A DNA stretch of 64,000 nucleotides from Xenophilus sp. E41. GTDB lineage: Bacteria > Pseudomonadota > Gammaproteobacteria > Burkholderiales > Burkholderiaceae_C. The notes under the pieces are model-generated. The model did no database searches. It saw only the letters and a list, made by a program, of their open reading frames with translations, and was not told where the DNA came from. Each line of letters begins with the position of its first letter. The stretch's first letter is position 1. The stretch lies in NCBI RefSeq assembly GCF_003671765.1, contig NZ_QPIB01000007.1, forward strand, positions 1-64,000. The letters run 5' to 3'. The position numbers and the translations under genes were made by a program. This document shows, piece after piece, positions 18,806 through 29,081 of the stretch.

Positions 18806-19263
18806 TGGCCTGGCCCCTCGAACGCGACGCGCACGGCCGCCTGCTGTGGACCGGTCCCGACGGCATCCGCGAGCCGGTGACGCCGGTGCGCGCCTTCCCG
18901 CTCACCGACCCCGAGCGCGGCATCTCGCTGGTCGGCCCCGATGGCCGCGAGCGGGCGTGGATCGATCGACTGGCCGAACTGCCCGAGGCAGCGCGCACGC
19001 TGCTGGCCGAGGAACTCGCGCCGCGCGACTTCGCGCCGGTGCTGCTGCAGTTGCGCTCGGTGTCGAGCTTCGGCGTGCCCAGCACCTGGGACGTGCGCAC
19101 CGACCGCGGCGACACCCGCTTCGTGCTCAAGGCCGAAGAGGACATCCGCCGGCTGGAGGGCGGTGCACTGCTCATCGCCAGCGCCCACGGCGTGCAGTTC
19201 CGCGTGCCCGATCCCAAGGCGCTGGACCGCGCCTCTCGCAAGCTGCTCGAGCGCTTTCTCTGA
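18805..19263 (+). CDS. DUF1854 protein linked to cyanophycin ABC transporter
   Basis: A 152-residue soluble protein of the DUF1854 family, with the typical opening WPLERDAHGRLLWTGPDG and the central FGVPSTWDVRTDRGDTRF. It has no signal peptide or membrane helix. The ATG shares its A with the stop of the upstream ABC gene, showing translational coupling. The opening resembles the N-terminal extension of the ABC protein in length and composition, which could mean that they interact. Function is not known; the context ties it to cyanophycin handling. Confidence 0.85.
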   Translation: MAWPLERDAHGRLLWTGPDGIREPVTPVRAFPLTDPERGISLVGPDGRERAWIDRLAELPEAARTLLAEELAPRDFAPVLLQLRSVSSFGVPSTWDVRTDRGDTRFVLKAEEDIRRLEGGALLIASAHGVQFRVPDPKALDRASRKLLERFL

Positions 19264-19269
19264 GCCCGA

Positions 19270-19680
19270 CTATCGTTTCAGCCAGGCAAGCAGGGCAGCG
19301 GCCCCGGCGGCCGAGGCCACGCCGCTGACCAGCGTGCCCCAGGCCATGTCCAGCAGCGACAGGCCGACGGGCCAGTCGCGCACCACGGCCATGTTCGTGA
19401 GGTCGTAGGTGCCATAGCAGAAGAGGCCGAAGAGCGCGCCCGTGAGCGCGGCGCGCATCACGCTGCCGGCGTCCGCGCCCGGCAGCACCGCGAACACCAC
19501 CAGCCCCACCGGGTACAGCAGGTAGAAGGCGGCCGCTGCCGGCAGCCGCGGCTGCGGCGCCATCAGCGCGCCCATGCCCTGCTGGTAGATGCTCCTGGCG
19601 ACGACGCCGAGCCAGAGCAGGTCGATGACGAGCATCACCACGAAGGTGGCGGCCCAGGCGATGAGGTGCTTGCTGCTCAT
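19270..19680 (-). CDS. DUF2177 family membrane protein
   Basis: A 136-residue inner-membrane protein with four hydrophobic segments (about residues 5-27, 45-65, 75-95 and 105-130). It carries the DUF2177 signatures MLVIDLLWLG near the start and GTYDLTNMAVVRDWP in the third loop. Family function is unknown. It is convergent with the DUF1854 gene (6 bp apart) and divergent from queC. Confidence 0.85.
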   Translation of the reverse strand: MSSKHLIAWAATFVVMLVIDLLWLGVVARSIYQQGMGALMAPQPRLPAAAAFYLLYPVGLVVFAVLPGADAGSVMRAALTGALFGLFCYGTYDLTNMAVVRDWPVGLSLLDMAWGTLVSGVASAAGAAALLAWLKR

Positions 19681-19788
19681 GGTGCGTGGAGGGTGAGGCT
19701 GCGGCGATCCTAGCGGCCGGGCCACCGCGGGCACGAAAATCGCGGGCTTGTCCGACAGCCTGCACGCCGTCCGATGCCCGCATGCGAT

Positions 19789-19847
19789 GCTACGAAAAAC
19801 ATAGCTGATCGCGCCGGCGGGGCGGGCGCCCCAGGCACTTTTGCTTG
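19789..19847 (+). repeat. GCTAT-N7-ATAGC hairpin repeat, copy 2
   Basis: GCTACGAAAAACATAGC (19789-19805) followed by the GC-rich block CGCGCCGGCGGGGCGGGCGCC and a T-rich end. It occupies the whole leader immediately upstream of queC, ending about 10 bp before its ATG, so it may supply or disturb the queC ribosome-binding region. Confidence 0.75.
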
Positions 19848-19855
19848 AGATATCC

Positions 19856-20578
19856 ATGCACACCACCGCGCTCGTCCTCTTCTCCGGCGGCCAGGATTCG
19901 ACCACCTGCCTGGCCCATGCGCTCGCGCGCTACGAGCGGGTGGAGACCCTCGGCTTCGACTACGGCCAGCGCCACCGCATCGAGCTGGACGTGCGCCCGC
20001 GCGTGCTCGACGCCGTGCGCACGCGTTTCCCGACCTGGGCGCCGCGCCTGGGCGAGGACCATCTGCTCACCCTCGACGTGCTGGCGCAGCTGGGCGGCTC
20101 GTCGTTGACCGAGGACATCGCCTTCGCCATGCAGGCCGACGGCCTGCCCAACACCTTCGTGCCCGGGCGCAACCTGCTGTTCCTCACCCTGGCCGGTGCG
20201 CTGGCCTACCGGCGCGGGCTGCAGGTCATCGTGACCGGCGTGTGCGAGACCGACTACTCCGGCTATCCCGACTGCCGCGACGACACGATGAAGGCGATGC
20301 AGCTCGCGCTCTCGCTGGGGCTGGACCGCCGCCTCGTCATCGAGACGCCGCTCATGTGGATCGACAAGGCCGCCACCTGGCGCCTGGCCGAATCGCTGGG
20401 CGGGCCGGCGCTGGTCGATCTGATCGCCGAAGAGACCCACACCTGCTACGAAGGCGACCGCACGCACCGCCACCCCTGGGGCTGGGGCTGCGGCCGCTGC
20501 CCCGCCTGCGAACTGCGCGCCGCCGGCTGGCAGCGCTACGCCGAGGCGCGCACCGCGGGCGAGTCCTCGACCCTGTAG
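19856..20578 (+). CDS. queC: 7-cyano-7-deazaguanine synthase QueC
   Basis: A 240-residue cytoplasmic enzyme converting 7-carboxy-7-deazaguanine to preQ0 with ATP and ammonia, in the queuosine tRNA pathway. The PP-loop ATP site is [12 protein letters not shown] (about residues 9-20). The C-terminal zinc site is built by a Cys in ETHTCYEGD and the CGRCPAC cluster (about 217-223). ATG 19856 is used because the conserved strand begins six residues later. The last 43 bp overlap the convergent ABC gene. No preQ1 riboswitch-like structure is evident; the leader is the dispersed repeat. Confidence 0.96.
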   Translation: MHTTALVLFSGGQDSTTCLAHALARYERVETLGFDYGQRHRIELDVRPRVLDAVRTRFPTWAPRLGEDHLLTLDVLAQLGGSSLTEDIAFAMQADGLPNTFVPGRNLLFLTLAGALAYRRGLQVIVTGVCETDYSGYPDCRDDTMKAMQLALSLGLDRRLVIETPLMWIDKAATWRLAESLGGPALVDLIAEETHTCYEGDRTHRHPWGWGCGRCPACELRAAGWQRYAEARTAGESSTL

Positions 20579-22341
20579 GCCGGGCCGGCCTCGTCGGTGC
20601 CGTTGGGTTTGAGCGTCCAGCGGCGGCGGTGGTGCTCGCCCAGCGTGGAACGGTGCGCGATCGACACGATCGCGCCGCGCGCCCGCGTGACCTGGTCGAC
20701 CAGCCGGCGGTAGATGGTGGCCTCGGCGTCCTCGTCGAGCGCGCTCGTGGCCTCGTCGGCCAGCACCCAGGCCGGCTTCTTGAGCAGCACCCGCGCGATC
20801 GCCAGGCGCTGGCGCTCGCCGCCCGAGAGCTTCTGGCTCCACGCGTCCTCGCGGTCGAGCTGGTCGGCCAGCTGCGGCAGCAGCGCGTCGCTCAGCGCCT
20901 CGCGCAGGGCGTCGTCGGTGTAGCGTTCGGCCGGCTCCGGATAGGCCAGGGCATCGCGCAGGCGCCCGTCGGGGAAGTAGGGCTGCTGCGGAATGAACAT
21001 GGTGTCGGCCGGCAGCGCCACGCGTCCGCGCGCATGCGGCCAGATGCCGGCGAGCGTGCGGAACAGGCTGGACTTGCCGCTGCCCGAGGCGCCGTGCACC
21101 AGCACCGTGTCGCCGGGCGCGACATGCAGGTCGGCATGCGCCAGCAGCTCGCGGCCGTTGGGCAGCGCGATGCTCAAATCGTCGGCGTCGACGCGGGCGG
21201 TGGCCGGGGTGGTCTGCAGCGCATCGTTCTGCTTCGACCAGGCCGACAGGCTGGCCTCGAAGCCCGAGAGGCGGTCGGTGGTCGCCTTCCAGCTCGCCAG
21301 CGTCATGTAGTTGTCGACCAGCCACGAGAGCGAGTCCTGCACGCGCCCGAAAGCCGAATTGATCTGCATGAGCTGCCCCAGCTGGATGGCACCGCTGAAA
21401 TAGCGCGGGGCGGCCACGATCAGCGGGAAGATGATCGCCGCCTGCGCGAAGAAGCTGCTGAACCAGGTGAGGTTCTTCTGGTTCTTGATCAGGCGCAGGT
21501 AGTTGGCCATGACGTCGGTGAAGCGCAGGTCCAGCTGGCGCCGTTCCACGCGCTCGCCGCCGTCGAGCGCGATGGCTTCGCTGTACTCGCGCACCCGCAC
21601 CATGTGGTGGCGGAAGTTCGCTTCCAGCATCTGCTGCTGGAAGTTCAGGCCCACCTGCGGCTTGCCGATCCAGTGCGCGATCGCGCTGCCCACCACGCAG
21701 TACAGCACCGCCGCCCACACCATGTAGCCCGCGATGTGCCACTGGCCACCGCCGAGGAAGGCGGGCGCCGTGAAGTCCAGCGAGCCGCTCAGCGTCCACA
21801 GGATGCCGACGAAGCTGAACAGCGTGACGGCCGCGTTCAGGATGCCCATCGACAGCGTCACCGAGTAGGTGGTGAAGAGGTTGAGGTCTTCCTGGATGCG
21901 CTGGTCGGGGTTGTCGGGCACCTGCTCGCCCTCGCGGGTGTAGCGCGCCAGCTCCAGCCGGTAGAAGGCCTTGTGGGCCAGCCATCGGTCCAGGTAGTGC
22001 TCGGTCATCCACACCCGCCAGCGCAGCTGCAGCATCTGCGTGAGATAGAACTTGTAGACCGCGATCACGATGTAGATCAGCGCCAGCCAGCAGAAGCGCA
22101 CGATCTGCTGCCAGAACACGGCCTGGTCCTTGTTCTGCAGCGCGTCGTAGAACACGCGGTACCACTCGTTGATCTGCACCAGCATGTACACCGCGCCCAG
22201 GTTCAGCAGCACGATCGCCAGCAGCAGGCCGCGGGCCTTCCATTTCTGGTCGGAGCGGAAGTAGGGCGCCGTGAGCGCGCCGACGCGCTTCAAGGTGGTG
22301 ACCAGGGACGGCTTGGGAGGGTGCGTCGTGGCGGTGCTCAT
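20536..22341 (-). CDS. SbmA/BacA/YddA-like ABC transporter (fused permease-ATPase)
   Basis: A 601-residue protein with an ABC_membrane_2-type transmembrane domain (about residues 30-330, six helices) fused to an ATPase domain: Walker [10 protein letters not shown] near 425, signature LSGGERQR and Walker [13 protein letters not shown]. It resembles E. coli YddA and the vitamin B12/peptide-type transporters related to SbmA/BacA. The substrate is uncertain. Its 3' end overlaps queC tail-to-tail by 43 bp. I see no partner gene. Confidence 0.9.
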   Translation of the reverse strand: MSTATTHPPKPSLVTTLKRVGALTAPYFRSDQKWKARGLLLAIVLLNLGAVYMLVQINEWYRVFYDALQNKDQAVFWQQIVRFCWLALIYIVIAVYKFYLTQMLQLRWRVWMTEHYLDRWLAHKAFYRLELARYTREGEQVPDNPDQRIQEDLNLFTTYSVTLSMGILNAAVTLFSFVGILWTLSGSLDFTAPAFLGGGQWHIAGYMVWAAVLYCVVGSAIAHWIGKPQVGLNFQQQMLEANFRHHMVRVREYSEAIALDGGERVERRQLDLRFTDVMANYLRLIKNQKNLTWFSSFFAQAAIIFPLIVAAPRYFSGAIQLGQLMQINSAFGRVQDSLSWLVDNYMTLASWKATTDRLSGFEASLSAWSKQNDALQTTPATARVDADDLSIALPNGRELLAHADLHVAPGDTVLVHGASGSGKSSLFRTLAGIWPHARGRVALPADTMFIPQQPYFPDGRLRDALAYPEPAERYTDDALREALSDALLPQLADQLDREDAWSQKLSGGERQRLAIARVLLKKPAWVLADEATSALDEDAEATIYRRLVDQVTRARGAIVSIAHRSTLGEHHRRRWTLKPNGTDEAGPAYRVEDSPAVRASA

Positions 22342-22514
22342 CGTGGAATGGGGGAATGCATGGAACGGGCCGGCCCGCGGGCCGCGGCGGCGTGCCCGAT
22401 CCTAGCCGTGCACCGGCGGCCTGCCTTAAGCCGGTCTGAAGCCCCGCGCGAGCCGGTGGTGGGGACTTTGCCGGCGCGTTGTCCGTGTGCTGTGCGGGGC
22501 GTAGGATGGTCTGC

Positions 22515-22637
22515 ATGAAGATCCTCACCGCACTCCTGGCCGGCCTCGCCTGCCTGCTCGCCGCCTGCGACGACAAGCCCAAGCCGGGCGGCCCGGTGCC
22601 CAAGGCCGAGAGGGCTGCCCCGTCCGCCGGCGCCTGA
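22515..22637 (+). CDS. Small lipoprotein (40 aa)
   Basis: A 40-codon gene, MKILTALLAGLACLLAAC followed by DDKPKPGG and a Pro/Lys/Ala-rich tail. The signal sequence and lipobox LLAAC (Cys18) are clear, leaving a mature lipoprotein of only 23 residues. Asp at position +2 after the Cys would favour inner-membrane retention by the Lol rule as known in E. coli. It lies 4 bp before the DUF1810 gene. Function unknown. Confidence 0.65.
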   Translation: MKILTALLAGLACLLAACDDKPKPGGPVPKAERAAPSAGA

Positions 22638-22641
22638 GACG

Positions 22642-23070
22642 ATGCCCGCGTCCGCGCCGGACCTGCAGCGCTTCGTCGACGCGCAGGCGCCCGTGTACGA
22701 GCAGGTGCGTGCCGAGCTGGCCGCGGGCCACAAGCGCACGCACTGGATGTGGTTCGTGTTCCCGCAGATCCAGGGACTGGGCCGCAGCGCGATGGCACAG
22801 CGTTATGCCATCGCTTCGCGCGAGGAGGCCGCGGCCTACCTCGCGCATCCGGTGCTGGGCGCACGCCTGCGCGAATGCAGTGCGATGGTGCTGTCGGCGC
22901 ATGGCCCGGCCATCGACGACATCCTGGGCCCGCCGGACGATCTCAAGTTCAAGTCCTGCATGACGCTCTTCGACGCCGTGGCGCCGGCGGGCGAGACGCT
23001 CTTCGCGCAGTGCCTGCAGCGCTTCTTCGGCGGGGTGCGCGACGCAGCGACGCTCGAGCGCCTGCGCTGA
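22642..23070 (+). CDS. DUF1810 family protein
   Basis: A 142-residue soluble protein with the DUF1810 hallmarks: LQRFVDAQAPVYEQVRAEL, then HWMWFVFPQIQGLG, then AAYLAHPVLGARLREC. The family is widespread in Proteobacteria and has no established activity. It starts 4 bp after the small lipoprotein gene and ends convergent with the Bug binding protein at 23093. Confidence 0.88.
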   Translation: MPASAPDLQRFVDAQAPVYEQVRAELAAGHKRTHWMWFVFPQIQGLGRSAMAQRYAIASREEAAAYLAHPVLGARLRECSAMVLSAHGPAIDDILGPPDDLKFKSCMTLFDAVAPAGETLFAQCLQRFFGGVRDAATLERLR

Positions 23071-23092
23071 CGCGTGCCCGCGGCCGCGGACC

Positions 23093-24067
23093 TCAGTCGG
23101 CGCGGATGCGAAGTTCCTGCGCCAGGCGGCCCAGCCGGCGGTTCTCGTCGTCGACGAAGCGGGTGAACGCGGCGCGGTCGCCCAGCATCGGCTCGCTGTT
23201 GCGCTGCGCGATGAACTGCCGCTGCTCGGGCGTGGAGATGAAGCTCTGCACCGCCGCGTTGATGCGGTCCATCACCGCCGGCGGCGTGCCCTTGGGCGCC
23301 ATGAGGCCCAGCCAGTGCGTCATGCGGATGGTGGGAAAGCCCGCCTCCACCGTCGTCGGCACCTCGGGCAGGGCGGCCAGGCGGTGGTCCGACGCCACGG
23401 CCAGCGCGCGCATCCTGCCCGCCTTGACCAGTGCGATGAGCGAGGCCGAGGGCACTTCCGACAGCATCTGCACCTGCCCCGAATGCAGCGCGGCGCTGCT
23501 CTCGCCGCCGCTCTTGTACTGCACGAAGGTCAGCGGAACGCCGAGCGCCGCCTTGATCAGCTCGCCCGAGAAATGGCTGGTGCTGCCGATGCCGGTGGTG
23601 GCGAAGAAGATGCCGCGCGGCTCGGCACGTGCCAGGGCCTGCAGCTCCTTCATGTTCGTCGCCTTGAGCGAGGGGTCCACCACCAGCAGCGAAGGCGAGG
23701 CGGACACGCCCGTGACCGGCACCAGGTCGCCGGGCGCGTAAGGCATCTTGGCGCGGATCAGGCTGTTGATCAGCGTGCCGTTGGCGGCGGCCAGCAGCGT
23801 GTAGCCATCGGGCGGTGCCTTGGCCACCAGGTCGGCGCCGATGATGCCGCCCGCGCCGGGCTTGTTGTCCACGATGACCGGCTGGCCCAGCGCCTTGGCC
23901 AGGCCGTCGGCCACCATGCGGGCGGTGTCGTCGCCCGGGCCACCGGCGGCGTACGGCGTGACGATGCGGATCGGCTTGGTGGGCCAGGCGGGCGACTGGG
24001 CCCAGGCGGCGCCGGCCCCCAGGGCGAGGGCGAGCGTGAACAGCGCCGTGCGTGCGAGCGGCTTCAT
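23093..24067 (-). CDS. Tripartite tricarboxylate (Bug/TctC) substrate-binding protein 1
   Basis: A 324-residue periplasmic binding protein. The signal peptide is MKPLARTALFTLALALGAGA, cut after AWAQ. The mature part has the Bug pattern: WPTKPIRIVTPYAAGGPGDDTAR at the start, then VDNKPGAGGIIG and PPDGYTLL, the loops that clamp carboxylate ligands. It is the last gene of the eleven-gene minus-strand operon, separated from MmgE/PrpD by 79 bp containing a dispersed repeat. No TctA or TctB membrane component lies in the window. The ligand is probably a di- or tricarboxylate. Confidence 0.92.
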   Translation of the reverse strand: MKPLARTALFTLALALGAGAAWAQSPAWPTKPIRIVTPYAAGGPGDDTARMVADGLAKALGQPVIVDNKPGAGGIIGADLVAKAPPDGYTLLAAANGTLINSLIRAKMPYAPGDLVPVTGVSASPSLLVVDPSLKATNMKELQALARAEPRGIFFATTGIGSTSHFSGELIKAALGVPLTFVQYKSGGESSAALHSGQVQMLSEVPSASLIALVKAGRMRALAVASDHRLAALPEVPTTVEAGFPTIRMTHWLGLMAPKGTPPAVMDRINAAVQSFISTPEQRQFIAQRNSEPMLGDRAAFTRFVDDENRRLGRLAQELRIRAD

Positions 24068-24079
24068 GGGAGTCTCCTT

Positions 24080-24135
24080 GCTATCGAATTCATAGCTGCA
24101 TGCGCCAATGGGACGGGCGATGCAGCCCGATCTGC
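24080..24135 (+). repeat. GCTAT-N7-ATAGC hairpin repeat, copy 3
   Basis: GCTATCGAATTCATAGC (24080-24096) followed by TGCATGCGCCAATGGGACGG and GCGATGCAGCC. It lies in the gap between the MmgE/PrpD gene and Bug gene 1, only 12 bp upstream of the Bug gene start. The RNA hairpins could affect translation or mRNA processing inside the operon. Confidence 0.75.
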
Positions 24136-24146
24136 CTCGAAAAGTC

Positions 24147-25592
24147 TCAGTCGAAGGCGGCGCGCGCCGGCGGCGCAAGCAGCGCGAGCAGCTCGCGCAT
24201 GTCGTCCACCGCGTCCAGCCCGCGCACCAGGCGCTCGATCGCCTGCTGCCGCGGCGCGTCGATCAGCGCCTCGGTCAGCGTGCGGTACTTGGCGGCGATC
24301 TCGTCGCTCGTCTGCGGTGCTTCGATGGCGCGCGAGGCGTTGCGCTCCACCACCAGGCGCTGGCCGTCGGTGAAGCTCACCGCGACGCGCGTGCGGCCGC
24401 GGCGCAGCATGCCGCCGGCGTCGAAGTCCGGGTCGTGCCGCACCTCGATGCGCGGCAGCAGCGCCCACACATCGTCGGCATCGATGCGCCCGGGCGCGAA
24501 CTGCGCCACCATCGCCGCGCCGTCGAGCACCGCCACCGCCAGCGCGTAGCCGATGTTCATCTGCGCGCCGATCGGCGTCAGCGGCCGCTCGGGTGTCCAC
24601 CAGCCGTGGTGGTAGACCGCATGCGACACGTCGCACTCGATGCGCGCGATCTCGGCAGCGCGCAGCGGGCGCTGGCGGCCGATGTCGAACAGGGCGTCCA
24701 GCGGCGAGTGGATGCCGCCCATCGCCGCGTAGGGCTTGATGACGATGCGCTCCACCTCCCAGCGCGTGCCCAGGCCGTCGGTGATCTGCGAGGCGTCCGG
24801 GTCGTGGCCTTCGCCGAAGGTGGACAGGAAGCCGCCGTACTCGCGCTCGAACACGCGCTTGATGCCGGTGTAGCCGCCCTCGGCCAGCACCGCGGCGTAC
24901 AGGCCGTTGCGTGCCGAGAAGCCGTGGTGCATGCGCTTGCACATCGCCTCGTACTGCGCGGCCATGAGACCGGCGGACTGCGTGCCGGCCAGGCCCAGCG
25001 CGTCCTCGAAGCGGGCGGCGTCCAGGCCCAGCAGCTTGCCCACCGCAGCCGCGGCCGCATGGGTGCCGAAGACCGAGCCCGAGTGCCAGCCGCGCGAGAG
25101 CATCTGCGCGCCGTGCAGCGCCATGCCCACGCGCGGGCCGACCTCGTAGCCCGCCATCGCCGCCTCCAGGAAACGACGCCCGGACACGGGCGCCGGCGCG
25201 CTCTCCACGGCCGCCCACAGCGCGGGCAGCACGATGGATGCACTGTGCAGCGGTCCGAGCGGGTGGTAGTCGTCCAGCTCGAAGCCCTGGATGAAGGTGC
25301 CGTTGAGCAGCGCCGCCGCCGGCGCGCTGGTGCCCGCGCCCCAGCCGACGATCGTGTGCGTGCCGGCACCTTCGAAGCGGCGCACGATGTCCACCGCCGT
25401 GCGCGACCACGGCAGCTGTGCACCCACGATCGCGCAGGCGATGCCGTCGAGCGTCAGCATGCGGGCGCGCTCGCGGGCCGATTCGGGCGCATCGTCGAGC
25501 GAGAAGCCGGCGAGCCAGTCGCACAGCAGGCCGGTGGGTGCGGCGGGGTCGGTGGGGCGTGCCGGCGCGGCGGCAGGTCGGGCATCGGTCAT
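24147..25592 (-). CDS. MmgE/PrpD family protein
   Basis: A 481-residue member of the family that includes 2-methylcitrate dehydratase (PrpD), cis-aconitate decarboxylase and iminodisuccinate epimerase. Family motifs are visible: FELDDYHPLGPLHSASIVLP (about residues 100-120), GWHSGSVFGTHAAAAA and KPYAAMGGIHSPLDA. The reaction cannot be assigned from motifs; a hydratase/dehydratase or decarboxylase step on a polycarboxylate fits the operon. It starts 10 bp after the acyl-CoA ligase stop, so co-transcription is certain in practice. Confidence 0.9.
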   Translation of the reverse strand: MTDARPAAAPARPTDPAAPTGLLCDWLAGFSLDDAPESARERARMLTLDGIACAIVGAQLPWSRTAVDIVRRFEGAGTHTIVGWGAGTSAPAAALLNGTFIQGFELDDYHPLGPLHSASIVLPALWAAVESAPAPVSGRRFLEAAMAGYEVGPRVGMALHGAQMLSRGWHSGSVFGTHAAAAAVGKLLGLDAARFEDALGLAGTQSAGLMAAQYEAMCKRMHHGFSARNGLYAAVLAEGGYTGIKRVFEREYGGFLSTFGEGHDPDASQITDGLGTRWEVERIVIKPYAAMGGIHSPLDALFDIGRQRPLRAAEIARIECDVSHAVYHHGWWTPERPLTPIGAQMNIGYALAVAVLDGAAMVAQFAPGRIDADDVWALLPRIEVRHDPDFDAGGMLRRGRTRVAVSFTDGQRLVVERNASRAIEAPQTSDEIAAKYRTLTEALIDAPRQQAIERLVRGLDAVDDMRELLALLAPPARAAFD

Positions 25593-25602
25593 GGGGGCAC
25601 CT

Positions 25603-27243
<1,641 letters not shown>

Positions 27244-27289
27244 GGCAGCTTTGGATAGAGGAATGAATGGGGGCTGGAGGTGCGGGGCC

Positions 27290-28300
27290 TCAGCCTTCGA
27301 TGACGAGCTTGCGTTCGGCGACCAGCTGCTTCCAGGTGGCGAGCTCCGCCGAGATCACGCCGCGCACGTCCTGGCCCGCCGGTGGCAGGGTCTGGCCCAG
27401 CGCCTCGAGGCGGCTGACGACCGCGGGCGTGGCCAGCACCTGCGCGACCGAGCGGCGCAGCGTGGAGACGACCGGCTCGGGCAGCCCGGCCGGACCCACC
27501 AGCGCGAACCAGCCCGGCGCCTCGAAGCCGGGGATGACCGACTCCGCGATCGTCGGCACGCCGGGCAGGGACGCCAGGCGGCTGCGCGAGCTCACACCCA
27601 GTGCCTTGAGCTTGCCGGCCTGGATGAAGCCCTGCGTGGCCGTGGGTGTGAGGAAGGCGAACTGCACCTCGCCCGCGAGCAGCGCGTTGATGGCCGGCGC
27701 GCCGCCGCGGTAGGGCACATGCAGCGCATAGGTGCCGGTGCGCGACTTGAACAGCTCCGTCGTCAGGTGGCCCACGCTGCCGGCACCGCCCGAGGCGTAG
27801 CTGAACTTGCCCGGCGCCTTGCGCATCGCCTCGATCAGCTCGCGCAGGCTGCCCACACCGGCCGAGGCCGAGGCAACCAGCACCTGGGGCACGTGCGACA
27901 CCATGGTGATCGGCGTGAAGGCGGCGAGCGGGTCGTAGCCCGCGTTGCGCAGGGCCGGCACGATGGTGAGCGGGGCGTTGTCGAGCAGGCCCAGCGTGTA
28001 GCCGTCGGGTGCGGCGCGCGCGACTTCCGCGCCGGCGATCGTGCCGCTGGCGCCGGCCTTGTAGTCCACCACCAGCGGCTGGCCGAGCGCGGCGGCCAGC
28101 GGCACGGTGAGTTCGCGGGCCGTCGTGTCGGCGGAGCCGCCGGGCGTGTAGCCCAGCACCACGCGCACCGGGCGCGCAGGCCAGGCCTGCGCGCGGGCCG
28201 GCAGGCCGAGCGCCAGCGCGCCGGCGGCGCCGGCGAGGCGGCCGAGGCAGGCGCGCCGGGCCAGGTCGGCGCCGCGGTCCGAGCTGCGGGTGCCGCTCAT
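27290..28300 (-). CDS. Bug/TctC substrate-binding protein 2
   Basis: A 336-residue periplasmic binding protein with an Arg-rich n-region (SSDRGADLARRACLGRLAG) and cleavage after ARAQ. Bug motifs: WPARPVRVVLGYTPGGSADT, VVDYKAGASGTIAG and APDGYTLG. Its ATG overlaps the stop of the YrdC-like gene by four bases (ATGA), so the two are translationally coupled. The RRACLGRL stretch resembles a Tat motif, but Sec export is as likely. Ligand unknown. Confidence 0.92.
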   Translation of the reverse strand: MSGTRSSDRGADLARRACLGRLAGAAGALALGLPARAQAWPARPVRVVLGYTPGGSADTTARELTVPLAAALGQPLVVDYKAGASGTIAGAEVARAAPDGYTLGLLDNAPLTIVPALRNAGYDPLAAFTPITMVSHVPQVLVASASAGVGSLRELIEAMRKAPGKFSYASGGAGSVGHLTTELFKSRTGTYALHVPYRGGAPAINALLAGEVQFAFLTPTATQGFIQAGKLKALGVSSRSRLASLPGVPTIAESVIPGFEAPGWFALVGPAGLPEPVVSTLRRSVAQVLATPAVVSRLEALGQTLPPAGQDVRGVISAELATWKQLVAERKLVIEG

Positions 28301-29031
28301 TGCACGCCCTGCAGCGCGAATTCGTTGAGGTGCCCCGACGGCAGCGCCTCGACGCCCGGGTCCTCGGGCAGGTCGACGCCGAACCATCGCTTGAGCACGC
28401 CCGAGATCAGCTCGTAGCACGCGCCCATGCGGATGACCTGCAGGGTGTCGAAGTTGATCAGCGTGCCCGCGCGGCGGTACACGTGGTAGCGGCGCAGGCC
28501 GTAGTCGATGGTGATGTCGGCGATGGCGCGCAGCTCGGGCTGGATGTCCTCGACCCGGAAGCGCGTGCCGGTGCCGCTGAGGTTGGCCGACGAGCCGAAG
28601 AGCGGCACCACCTCCTCCCGGCTCAGCCGGGTCAGCGCCTTGTGGAAGGGGCCGGCGTTGAGCAGGATGCCGATGGTGCCCACGGCCGAGCTGGCGCGCA
28701 CCGCCTCGTCGCCGAGCTGGCGCAGCAGCGGGTGGTCGGGGCGGAAGCTGCCGATCACGCCCAGCGGCAGGTCGTGGTCGACGACCAGCGCCTCCACCAT
28801 TTCCTGGGCGCGGGGGCTGAGGGTCTGCAGCTCGCGCTGGGTCTCCAGGTCGGCGGCCATGGCGTTGCGCTTGTGGCCGCCGCGCTGCTTGGTGGCGTAG
28901 ATCTTCTGCAGCGGGTCCATCGAGCCGCCGCAGCAGGCGTAGCCGGTGTCGTTGGGCACGATGGCGACGCCGCCGTTCTTGATGATGTCGAGGGTGCGGC
29001 GGGCGTCGCCGGCAATGTCGATGCTGGGCAT
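28297..29031 (-). CDS. YrdC/Sua5-domain protein in catabolic operon
   Basis: A 244-residue protein with a YrdC-like fold: the opening strand IVPNDTGYACCGG, a KQR motif in IYATKQRGGHKRNAM corresponding to the KxR nucleotide-binding site, and FGSSANLSGTG near residue 150. True TsaC makes threonylcarbamoyl-AMP for the tRNA t6A base, but this copy sits inside a carboxylate catabolic operon, coupled to a Bug gene. It also has a C-terminal extension (about residues 190-244). It is probably a paralogue with another acyl/carbamoyl-adenylate role. The housekeeping tsaC is not in this window. Confidence 0.82.
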   Translation of the reverse strand: MPSIDIAGDARRTLDIIKNGGVAIVPNDTGYACCGGSMDPLQKIYATKQRGGHKRNAMAADLETQRELQTLSPRAQEMVEALVVDHDLPLGVIGSFRPDHPLLRQLGDEAVRASSAVGTIGILLNAGPFHKALTRLSREEVVPLFGSSANLSGTGTRFRVEDIQPELRAIADITIDYGLRRYHVYRRAGTLINFDTLQVIRMGACYELISGVLKRWFGVDLPEDPGVEALPSGHLNEFALQGVQ

Positions 29032-29081
29032 GTAGGTGTCTCCGGGTCGATGGTGGAAAAGGAAGGGCGGGGCGCGCGGCG

